Shown piece by piece: positions 6,366 to 11,530 of a DNA stretch of 11,530 nt; positions within the stretch are counted from its first letter, which is position 1, and each line of letters starts with the position of its first letter. Position numbers and translations under genes: made by a program. The notes beneath the pieces were generated by a model. The model saw nothing but the letters and a program-made list of their open reading frames with translations. It had not been told where the DNA came from and did no database searches. Source of the DNA: an uncultured Desulfuromonadales bacterium (GTDB taxonomy: Bacteria; Desulfobacterota; Desulfuromonadia; Desulfuromonadales; Geopsychrobacteraceae); the NCBI GenBank assembly GCA_947259685.1, contig CAMYNC010000114.1, forward strand, positions 1 to 11,530. Reading direction: 5' to 3'.

Positions 6366-6393
6366 ATGGGGACAGTGTTTGCACTGTCCCCAT
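6366..6393. repeat. Perfect 12-bp palindrome in the trpS leader, REP-like
   Basis: ATGGGGACAGTG (6366-6377) and CACTGTCCCCAT (6382-6393) pair perfectly around a TTTG loop. On the plus strand it is followed by GTTGTTTTTT, so it would also work as a plus-strand terminator. The GGGGACAG.../...CTGTCCCC type is, as I recall, common as scattered REP-like palindromes in deltaproteobacterial genomes, some linked to REP-associated (RAYT) transposases. It lies 23 bases upstream of the trpS start. Confidence 0.65.
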
Positions 6394-6394
6394 G

Positions 6395-6502
6395 TTGTTT
6401 TTTAAAGCGGTGGTGAATTTAGCAGATCGGTTTGTGGGAGGTCAACGGCTAACTCTGGTGGGACGCTCGCTGCGGGCTTTTGACGAGTGCCATTGCTTCT
6501 GA
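6395..6502 (+). pseudogene. Orphan C-terminal reading frame before a terminator
   Basis: The frame from just after the palindrome to TGA at 6500-6502 reads FFKAVVNLADRFVGGQ, then RLTLVGRSLRAFDECHCF. No start codon with a ribosome binding site is seen, and upstream the frame runs into the trpS antisense. It stops 13 bases before a strong plus-strand terminator, as the 3' end of a lost gene would. Not recognised; it may be a chance frame. Confidence 0.22.
6416..6445 (-). promoter_or_regulatory. trpS: Candidate trpS promoter
   Basis: On the minus strand TTGACC (6440-6445) is followed after 18 bases by TAAATT (6416-6421). The start would be near 6409, placing the palindrome at 6366-6393 inside a leader of about 65-70 nt. 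The -10 is only a fair match, so this is a candidate. Confidence 0.35.
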
Positions 6503-6515
6503 TTCGTTTACCGCT

Positions 6516-6553
6516 AAAGCAGGTCCCCGAGATTGCTGAGGACCTGCTTTTTT
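6516..6553 (+). terminator. Strong plus-strand Rho-independent terminator without an obvious gene
   Basis: AAAGCAGGTCC (6516-6526) pairs perfectly with GGACCTGCTTT (6540-6550) across a 13-nt loop and runs into six T (6548-6553). The T-run marks plus-strand direction, yet the nearest intact upstream plus-strand gene ends at 5132. On the minus strand it could only be a weak terminator for the gene ending at 6698. Confidence 0.85.
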
Positions 6554-6697
6554 GGGGTGATCCGATTGCCTGTTCATGTTGAAGTGTCGCCAGAAGTGCA
6601 GGGAGTCAGGCTTCTCCTTGGCCAAAATCTTCGAGCCGCAAGAAGGATGTTTGTTGTGAGTCCCGGATCATCCCGGCTAACGAGCCTTTGTAATCGT
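6554..6697. other. Spacer without recognised features
   Basis: This stretch lies between the plus-strand terminator and the end of the minus-strand phage-like gene. I see no convincing frame, hairpin or promoter. Confidence 0.5.
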
Positions 6698-6964
6698 TTA
6701 TTCCGGTAAATTTCGGTCCAGGCTGCGGGCGGCAATAGCGGCCTCGCACATTGCTGCTGTCACCGAGCCGCCTTTTCCAGAGGCCAGCGACCCAGTCCTT
6801 GGGTTAACAATCAGGTATTCATAACGCCCGTCCAGGGCCCTTCCTCCATACCTTCCAGGGTATCCTAGCCGAGAGACGATACGCCAGGCCGCTGAGATAT
6901 CGTTTTCTGGTTGTAACCCCTCTTGCTGATCCCAGAGACCGAGTTCTATTAACCGATTTCTCAT
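6698..6964 (-). CDS. Small protein resembling the phage ABA-sandwich family
   Basis: An 88-residue protein, MRNRLIELGLWDQQEG at the start. Its middle and end, NDISAAWRIVSRLGYPGRY, then RYEYLIVNPRTGSL and SVTAAMCEAAIAARS, follow the layout of phage ABA-sandwich proteins as I remember it: (S/D)IAAAW-(E/R)-(L/I)V, a central beta-hairpin, and a closing A-(I/M)-C-x-AA-(I/L)-AA helix. Those proteins are mostly from phages and prophages and have no known function. Two ATG codons are adjacent (6965-6967 and 6962-6964). GAAAGGAG fits the second better (five-base spacing), so I chose it; the longer frame reaching 7306 overlaps the upstream gene out of frame and is not credible. It follows the zinc-ribbon gene by 47 bp, probably in one transcript. 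Confidence 0.7.
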   Translation of the reverse strand: MRNRLIELGLWDQQEGLQPENDISAAWRIVSRLGYPGRYGGRALDGRYEYLIVNPRTGSLASGKGGSVTAAMCEAAIAARSLDRNLPE

Positions 6965-7011
6965 CATGACTCCTTTCTTCAGACACCTATCTCCCACAAC
7001 GGCTGAGTTGA

Positions 7012-7206
7012 TCAGGAGGGAGTGGGCAGGCTGCCGACCGCAACGTTGGTCAGGGTGGATGTGGTTTTGAGCACAAGGGTCTCGGTATCCATGTGTCGGG
7101 TCCAGATTGTGCCGCAATCGCCACATTCTTGGAGGTTTTCCGCATAACCATCTGAGTGAAGGTCGATTTCTATATGATGTGTTTGGTGACAGATCGGGCA
7201 TTTCAT
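7012..7206 (-). CDS. Small zinc-ribbon protein, 64 residues
   Basis: The translation begins MKCPICHQTHHIEIDLHSDG and includes ECGDCGTIWTRHMD. Two CxxC knuckles (CPIC and CGDC) about 25 residues apart form a classic four-Cys zinc ribbon, followed by a Thr/Leu-rich tail without further motifs. GGGAGG lies about eight bases before the ATG on the minus strand. Such stand-alone ribbons occur in phage and accessory regions and often bind nucleic acid or partner proteins, but no specific function is evident. It is the first gene of a two-gene unit with the ABA-sandwich-like protein and has a plausible promoter at 7259-7286. Confidence 0.78.
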   Translation of the reverse strand: MKCPICHQTHHIEIDLHSDGYAENLQECGDCGTIWTRHMDTETLVLKTTSTLTNVAVGSLPTPS

Positions 7207-7258
7207 ATTCTTTTCCTCCCTGTTGCGGTTTGTGATAAATAATCCTAGATTGGGTAAT

Positions 7259-7286
7259 ATAATACCCCTTAGCCAGGGAGATGCAA
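7259..7286 (-). promoter_or_regulatory. Candidate promoter of the zinc-ribbon/ABA-sandwich pair
   Basis: On the minus strand TTGCAT (7281-7286) and TATTAT (7259-7264) are separated by 16 bases, a fair sigma-70 match. The start would fall near 7252, about 46 bases before the zinc-ribbon ATG. Confidence 0.5.
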
Positions 7287-7547
7287 GTATTAATTTGGCA
7301 ATTCATTTTATTTTTTAAGGGGTTAGCTGCTTATTGTTTTGTACGCTAAACAGCCTGTATATTTTCCATGAGCCCTGCGCTTGGCTGGTTGGTTGGATGC
7401 TTTCTAACAGACTATTATTATGGGGGATTTTCTGATTAATCCGTTGTTTTGCCTCGCCGGGGTGAAATAAGAGGAATTTTCGACAGGTAAAATCTCATCG
7501 CGTTGATCTGTGATGGTTAGGAAGCTAGACTTATTGCGGGAGATATT
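7287..7547. other. Spacer downstream of the methyltransferase gene
   Basis: This lies between the pair promoter and the end of the methyltransferase gene. It is rather A/T-rich and contains no frame with a ribosome binding site. I found no strong terminator hairpin for the methyltransferase transcript. Confidence 0.45.
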
Positions 7548-8357
7548 TCAGAAGGCTGGCTTACGACAGGTGAAAATGTGCTTATCCCCCCGCAACAGGC
7601 TAGAAACGTAGGAGTTGCGCTGGTTACAAATCTGCAGATCATGTTGCTCGATAAGTTGTAGTAGTTGGCGACTGGTGAAGATCTGCTTGTGCCCATAGGG
7701 GGCGGATGAATAGAAATTATCCAGAAAAAGTGTCACTCGGCCGCTGCTGAACCGGTAAAGTTTTTCACTCAGGCGGTAGGAAATGGTTTCGCGACTGGGG
7801 GTGTCGAGAAACAGGTAGCCGCCCGGTTTGAGTAGTCGGCAGGTGGCCGCTAAGGTTTCCCGCGGAAAATTGACATGCTCGATGACATCCCAGAGGCATA
7901 TGGCATCGAAAAACTCGGCAAAACTGTTTTGCCAGTAATCATCATCAACCAGCTCCTGACGTAAATTCAGTCGGTACTTTTGTCTGGCATATTCGCGCCG
8001 AACCCCGCTTGGCTCAATGCCGTAGCAGGCCACCGGTTCTTTCTGAAGCTGTAACATGAACTGCCCGACTCCAGCGCCCAGGTCGAGACACTGCGCTCCC
8101 GGCAGGCTGATAAACTCCTTGACCAGAGCCAAGCGGTGCGGCAACAGGAGATCGGACTCACCGACCCGTGCTTCAATATAATTCCAAGCCTGCTGATCAA
8201 GCCCTTTTGAATCGGCTTCGATGGTCGCTATATCATCAAGCTGATCGAGAAAGTGAAAGTCACAGCGACCGCAACGGTAGAGCTGTCGATCCTTCAGTTT
8301 AAGGCTGGCCTTAGCCGTTTCCTCTCCACAGAGTTTGCAGCGGCGCAAAGCATTCAA
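7548..8357 (-). CDS. Class I SAM-dependent methyltransferase with N-terminal zinc ribbon
   Basis: A 269-residue protein. The N-terminus carries two knuckles, C7-x2-C10 (RCKLCGEE) and C29-x2-C32 (YRCGRCDFHF). A Methyltransf_23-type domain follows: motif I CLDLGAGVGQFMLQL (about 90-104), the acidic end of strand 2 in CYGIEPSGVRREYAR, motif IV in FDAICLWDVIEHVNFP, and LLKPGGYLFLDTPSR. This architecture is common in methyltransferases that act on small molecules or sugars of cell-surface and secondary pathways; the substrate cannot be read here. The start is a TTG at 8355-8357, supported by GAGGAGA seven to eight bases upstream and by keeping both Cys knuckles; a nearby ATG is out of frame. It appears to be monocistronic. 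Confidence 0.9.
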   Translation of the reverse strand: MNALRRCKLCGEETAKASLKLKDRQLYRCGRCDFHFLDQLDDIATIEADSKGLDQQAWNYIEARVGESDLLLPHRLALVKEFISLPGAQCLDLGAGVGQFMLQLQKEPVACYGIEPSGVRREYARQKYRLNLRQELVDDDYWQNSFAEFFDAICLWDVIEHVNFPRETLAATCRLLKPGGYLFLDTPSRETISYRLSEKLYRFSSGRVTLFLDNFYSSAPYGHKQIFTSRQLLQLIEQHDLQICNQRNSYVSSLLRGDKHIFTCRKPAF

Positions 8358-8374
8358 AACCAGTCTCCTCTGGG

Positions 8375-8512
8375 CTATTTCAGTTGTACACGGTTAAAAC
8401 TGCGATACTTTTCATGGCGATGCAATCGAATAAGCAACGCGAGACCGATATGGCTGCAAACAGCCCTGGTTGCGTCCTGGCCGATTTTCTCAAGCCAGAA
8501 TTGGCCAATGCG
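8375..8512 (-). pseudogene. Start-less reading frame ending just before the methyltransferase gene
   Basis: After an in-frame TGA (8513-8515) the minus strand stays open for 45 codons to TAG at 8375-8377. The translation looks protein-like: RIGQFWLEKIGQDATRAV, then LALLIRLHRHEKYRSFNRV. No start codon with a ribosome binding site is present. It ends 17 bases before the methyltransferase start, as a preceding gene's tail would. Possibly the residue of a lost gene, possibly chance. Confidence 0.18.
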
Positions 8513-8547
8513 TCACAACCGAAGGCGGTTCCAGATCTTGGTGAAAT

Positions 8548-8584
8548 AAAAAAAACGGGGGATGGAATCAGTCCACCCCCCGTT
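8548..8584 (-). terminator. Rho-independent terminator of the lon unit
   Basis: On the plus strand AACGGGGGATGGA (8554-8566) opposes TCCACCCCCCGTT (8572-8584): 12 of 13 pairs, one A-C mismatch, 5-nt loop. In minus-strand direction a run of eight T follows (plus-strand A 8548-8555). It begins 24 bases past the stop of the 74-residue gene. Confidence 0.92.
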
Positions 8585-8608
8585 CGGATTTCTTAGCCAA
8601 AGAAAGCG

Positions 8609-8833
8609 CTATTTTTCCTGCTGCGCCCCCATCATCGACGCCATCTGCAACAGCTGCTGCAGATCCATGCCACTTTCTTTAAGAATGCCGAGCAGCACCG
8701 GGAACAGCTGAACCATAAACCCCGGCTCTTTGATCACATCCCTGGCCAATTCCGGCAGAGTGTCGATGATAAACGCCTGCTTGTCTTCGTTGGACAGCCC
8801 CAACAGGGCTGCTTTGATTTCTTCACTGGACAT
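8609..8833 (-). CDS. Small helical protein of unknown function downstream of lon
   Basis: A 74-residue protein that I cannot assign to a family. It begins MSSEEIKAALLGLSNEDKQA, carries PELARDVIKEPGFMVQLFPV in the middle and ends DLQQLLQMASMMGAQQEK. The N-terminal half is charged and probably helical; the second half is Leu/Met/Gln-rich with amphipathic character, and no transmembrane segment, Cys or catalytic motif is seen. TCAGGAGAGACG lies just upstream of the ATG. It follows lon by only 27 bp and shares its terminator, so the two are very likely co-transcribed. A role as a Lon partner, adaptor or substrate is a tempting inference with no direct support. Confidence 0.85.
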   Translation of the reverse strand: MSSEEIKAALLGLSNEDKQAFIIDTLPELARDVIKEPGFMVQLFPVLLGILKESGMDLQQLLQMASMMGAQQEK

Positions 8834-8860
8834 CTCGTCTCTCCTGATAAAAGCAAAAAA

Positions 8861-11290
8861 TTACTTTCCGAAGGCTATTTTAAAAACCTCGGGGTATTCG
8901 GTCACAAAATGAACCTTGATTCCCTCACGCAGGTAATCAGGCAGGTCTTCGTAGTCTTTCTGGTTATCTTGCGGGAAAATCAACGTCTTTAAACCCGCTC
9001 GGCGGGAGGCGATGGTTTTTTCCTTAACGCCGCCAATCGGAAGTACCCGGCCGGTCAGCGACAGCTCGCCGGTCATGCCGAGTTTCTTGATGGCTGGCTT
9101 GCCCATAATCATCGACAGCAACGCTGTGGTCATTGTGACCCCGGCAGAGGGGCCATCCTTTGGGGTGGCGCCGGCCGGCACATGCAGGTGGATGAAATGG
9201 CTGTCGAAATAGTCCTCCGGAATCTGGTAGTCATCCAGATGGCCCATGACGTAAGAGTAGGCTATCTCGGAGCTTTCGATCATGACTTTGCCGAGCTGGC
9301 CAGTCTGTTTGAATCCTTTACTTTTGCTCTTCATGGCGGTCGCTTCAATTTGCAGAGTGGCACCGCCCATGCGGGTCCAGGCCAGGCCGGTGACCACGCC
9401 GGGGCTGTCTTTGATCAGTTCTTCTTCTGCAAAAATCGGCTTGCCGAGGTAGTGCTCGACATCCTTCTTGGTGATGGAGATTTTCTCTTCACGCCCTTCG
9501 GCAAACTCCATCGCCGCTTTACGCATGATCTTCTTGATCTTATTCTCCAGCCCGCGGACCCCCGATTCGCGCGCATAGCGGTTGACAATATCGGCCAGCG
9601 CTGTTTTGTGGATACCGACCTGGGTCTTCTCCAGCCCGTGGTTCTTGAGCGCCTTGGGGATCAGGTAGCGTTTGGCGATCTCGAGCTTTTCCTCAAGGAT
9701 GTAGCCGGACAGGCGGATCACCTCCATCCGGTCGAGCAGCGGTGCCGGGATGGTGTCGAGCTGGTTGGCGGTAGCGATAAACAGGACGTTCGACAGGTCG
9801 AAGGGGACATCCAGGTAGTGATCGCGGAAGCTGCCGTTCTGCTCCGGGTCGAGGACCTCGAGCAATGCCGAAGCCGGGTCGCCCTGAAAACTGGCACCGA
9901 TTTTGTCGATTTCGTCAAGCATCAACACCGGATTGGCGGTGCCGGCGCTCTTCATCGCCTGGATCGCCTTGCCCGGCATAGCGCCGATATAGGTGCGCCG
10001 GTGCCCCTTGATTTCGGCTTCATCACGCATGCCGCCAACCGAAAAACGATAGAACTTACGCTTTAAGGTGTCGGCGATACTATTGCCGATGGATGTTTTG
10101 CCGACCCCGGGGGGACCGACCAGGCAAAGGATCGAACCGGAGATATCGCCTTTCATTTTACCCACAGCGATAAACTCGAGAATCCGTTCCTTGACATCAT
10201 CCAGCCCGTAGTGATCCCGGTCAAGCACCTTGCGGGCCCGCGGCAGATCGTAGGTGTCCTTGCTGAACTTTCCCCAGGGCAGAATGGTCAGCCAGTCGAG
10301 GTAGTTGCGGCTGACGTTGTATTCCGGCGAGGAGGGTTCAATCAGCTGTAGCTTTTCAAGCTCTTCGTCGACTGCCTTTTGGGCTTCTTCGTTCAGGGTC
10401 AGTTTTTTCAGCCGCTGCTGGAACTTTTCGATTTCAGAATCTTTGCCCTCTTTTTCCAGCCCCAGTTCTTTCTTGATCGCCTTGAACTGTTCACGCAAAA
10501 AGAACTCGCGCTGCTGAGCGGAGATCTTTTCTTCGATCTGCTGGGAGATCTTGGTCTGCAGCCGCGAGACCTCCAGCTCTTTTTTCAGCAACACCAGCAC
10601 CTTGTCGATCCGCCGCCGGACGTCGTAGGTTTCCAGCACATCCTGCAGCTCAAAACCGTCGGCATTGGTCAGGTTGGCGGCAAAGTCGGTCAGGCGGGCC
10701 GGGTCGTCCATGCTGGAGCGGCCGAGAAACAATTTGATCTCTTCGGAGTAGAGCGGATTGATCTGCACCAGCTCTTTCAGGGTTGAGATTATCGCCATCG
10801 AATAGGCCTGCATCTCAGCATTTTCACTGGTTTCCGGGCCGAGGTAATAGGTGACATCACTGTAAATGATGTCGTCGACCTCCATCACCTCTTCGATGCT
10901 GAAACGCTCCAGGCTGTTAACCAGCACATGGGCGCTTTCGTCTTCGGTATGGATTAGCTTGAGAATTTTCGCCGCGACACCGACCAGTTGCAGGTTGCTG
11001 GTCGAATCATCCTCGTCGAGATCCTGCACCATCACCAGGCCGACCGCCTGGGCTTCGGTCTCCATCGCCTGCTTGATGGTTTTAACCCGTGAGGCGCCGT
11101 TGACCGTCAGTGGGATGATGACGCCAGGGAAGGCCGGGCGGGGGCGTAAGGGGATGATCGGCAGCCGTGCTGGCAGCATATCGCGGGCCAGGACCAGCCC
11201 TTCATCGGGGATCGCTTGGACATCGGCGTCGGTTTCGACTTCAATCTCGTATTCGATCGATTCATCATGGTCTTCAAAATTATCATGCAT
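8861..11290 (-). CDS. lon: ATP-dependent Lon protease
   Basis: An 809-residue LonA-type AAA+ serine protease that degrades misfolded and regulatory proteins in the cytosol. In order: an acidic N-terminal extension (about 1-36), the LAN substrate-binding domain starting near LPIIPLRPRPAFPGVIIPL, a coiled-coil region with QREFFLREQFKAIKKELGLE, the AAA+ module with Walker A GPPGVGKTSIG (K398) and Walker B LMLDEIDKIG, and the protease domain with the Ser-Lys dyad S715 (DGPSAGVTM) and K758 (GGVKEK). Walker A Lys and the dyad keep a constant 36-residue offset from E. coli Lon (K362, S679, K722), so nothing is missing. AAGGAG lies nine bases before the ATG. It is followed after 27 bp by a 74-residue gene, then the terminator. 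No clear sigma-32 promoter is seen. Confidence 0.98.
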   Translation of the reverse strand: MHDNFEDHDESIEYEIEVETDADVQAIPDEGLVLARDMLPARLPIIPLRPRPAFPGVIIPLTVNGASRVKTIKQAMETEAQAVGLVMVQDLDEDDSTSNLQLVGVAAKILKLIHTEDESAHVLVNSLERFSIEEVMEVDDIIYSDVTYYLGPETSENAEMQAYSMAIISTLKELVQINPLYSEEIKLFLGRSSMDDPARLTDFAANLTNADGFELQDVLETYDVRRRIDKVLVLLKKELEVSRLQTKISQQIEEKISAQQREFFLREQFKAIKKELGLEKEGKDSEIEKFQQRLKKLTLNEEAQKAVDEELEKLQLIEPSSPEYNVSRNYLDWLTILPWGKFSKDTYDLPRARKVLDRDHYGLDDVKERILEFIAVGKMKGDISGSILCLVGPPGVGKTSIGNSIADTLKRKFYRFSVGGMRDEAEIKGHRRTYIGAMPGKAIQAMKSAGTANPVLMLDEIDKIGASFQGDPASALLEVLDPEQNGSFRDHYLDVPFDLSNVLFIATANQLDTIPAPLLDRMEVIRLSGYILEEKLEIAKRYLIPKALKNHGLEKTQVGIHKTALADIVNRYARESGVRGLENKIKKIMRKAAMEFAEGREEKISITKKDVEHYLGKPIFAEEELIKDSPGVVTGLAWTRMGGATLQIEATAMKSKSKGFKQTGQLGKVMIESSEIAYSYVMGHLDDYQIPEDYFDSHFIHLHVPAGATPKDGPSAGVTMTTALLSMIMGKPAIKKLGMTGELSLTGRVLPIGGVKEKTIASRRAGLKTLIFPQDNQKDYEDLPDYLREGIKVHFVTEYPEVFKIAFGK

Positions 11291-11325
11291 CTGAATCGCT
11301 CCTTATATTTAAATCGGTCTTAGTC

Positions 11326-11337
11326 CCTCAATTGAGG
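11326..11337. promoter_or_regulatory. 12-bp palindrome in the lon leader
   Basis: CCTCAATTGAGG is a perfect palindrome lying between the candidate promoter and the lon start, about 36 bases before the ATG. It could be an operator half-site pair or a small hairpin; function unproven. Confidence 0.35.
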
Positions 11338-11371
11338 ATTGACCTGATTGCAGTAGGGAATAGGGGAGAAG

Positions 11372-11398
11372 ATAATAATATCAGTGGCAAACTGTCAA
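11372..11398 (-). promoter_or_regulatory. lon: Candidate lon promoter
   Basis: On the minus strand a perfect TTGACA (11393-11398) is followed by TATTAT (11372-11377) at 15 bases, a short spacing. A poorer TTATCT box sits at the ideal 17. Both lie directly after the upstream gene's stop codon and about 80 bases before lon. Confidence 0.45.
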
Positions 11399-11402
11399 GA
11401 AT

Positions 11403-11530
11403 TCACTGCCGCAAGACTAGCGCAACCGGCCAGGATTTCCAACCTTTCCCTTTACCCTCTGGTATGAAATAATCCAGCTCAATTTTCCCTTCACGAAAGG
11501 TTTCCACATGGCTCAACAAGCCCAGCGGGT
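11403..11530 (-). CDS. C-terminal end of an unidentified gene, upstream of lon
   Basis: The minus-strand frame entering at 11528 stays open for 41 codons to TGA at 11403-11405. It reads PLGLLSHVETFREGKIELDY, then FIPEGKGKGWKSWPVALV and a short LRQ end. The sequence is charged, well mixed and looks like a folded-protein C-terminus. I do not recognise the family. Its orientation and position, ending right before the lon promoter, suit a gene upstream of lon. The rest lies beyond the window. A competing plus-strand ATG at 11508 is less convincing. Confidence 0.5.
   Translation of the reverse strand, partial: PLGLLSHVETFREGKIELDYFIPEGKGKGWKSWPVALVLRQ

Noticed and set aside
6343..6393. 17-codon N-terminal extension of TrpS
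   Set aside because: The extra codons lie in a perfect palindrome and leader; the internal ATG has a better ribosome binding site and gives the normal TrpS N-terminus.
6965..7306. Extended start for the ABA-sandwich-like protein reaching 7306
   Set aside because: The extension overlaps the zinc-ribbon gene in another frame and lacks a ribosome binding site; the ATG at 6962-6964 has GAAAGGAG.
8384..8596. Plus-strand 70-codon frame upstream of the methyltransferase
   Set aside because: It runs through the lon terminator and its A-tract, and has no ribosome binding site.
9182..10066. Long plus-strand open frame (294 codons) inside lon
   Set aside because: It is antisense to the conserved AAA+ and protease parts of lon, has no ribosome binding site, and its composition mirrors lon codon use.
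11508..11530. Plus-strand gene start (ATG GCT CAA CAA...) at the window end
   Set aside because: AAAGG lies upstream, but only seven codons are visible and the minus strand carries a better protein-like frame over the same bases.

Overview
The window looks like ordinary chromosomal DNA from a deltaproteobacterium, most likely a Desulfuromonadales/Geobacter-type organism. This is inferred from protein style, the mix of small zinc-ribbon proteins, frequent TTG/GTG starts and the REP-like GGGGACAGTG palindrome. No rRNA or other marker gene is present to prove it. There is no CRISPR array, complete mobile element, tRNA or rRNA.

Layout. (1) 1-2291, plus strand: a 5'-truncated peptidase U32 (TrhP/RlhA-type RNA hydroxylation) gene, coupled by an ATGA overlap to a seven-helix M48/Ste24-type membrane metalloprotease. 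(2) 2292-4523: a perfect 19-bp hairpin, then a minus-strand lipoprotein with a poly-Gly/(Ser-Gly) linker. Upstream of it lies a roughly 550-bp region holding a dyad and two possible plus-strand mini-ORFs. (3) 4514-5296: three compact genes. They are a DUF2835 protein (minus, with its own terminator), a divergent DUF4177 protein (plus), and a convergent 58-residue CxC/CPxC zinc-binding-type protein (minus). (4) 5377-6553: trpS (minus), a REP-like palindrome in its leader, a plus-strand orphan C-terminal reading frame and a strong plus-strand terminator. (5) 6698-7206: a minus-strand pair, a zinc ribbon and a small protein resembling the phage ABA-sandwich family, with a plausible promoter. This is the most accessory-looking part. 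(6) 7548-8357: a SAM methyltransferase with an N-terminal zinc ribbon. (7) 8548-11530: a minus-strand unit of lon plus a downstream 74-residue protein of unknown function, ended by a clear terminator. The C-terminal end of another minus-strand gene lies upstream of the lon promoter.

Together the known genes cover RNA modification (U32), membrane and cytosolic proteolysis (M48, Lon), translation (TrpS) and methyl transfer. I do not see one clearly novel multi-gene system. The best leads are the small protein joined to lon, the phage-like zinc-ribbon/ABA-sandwich pair, the overlapping 58-residue Cys protein, and the hairpins and mini-ORFs in the gaps. All family names come from recalled motifs, not from a database search.
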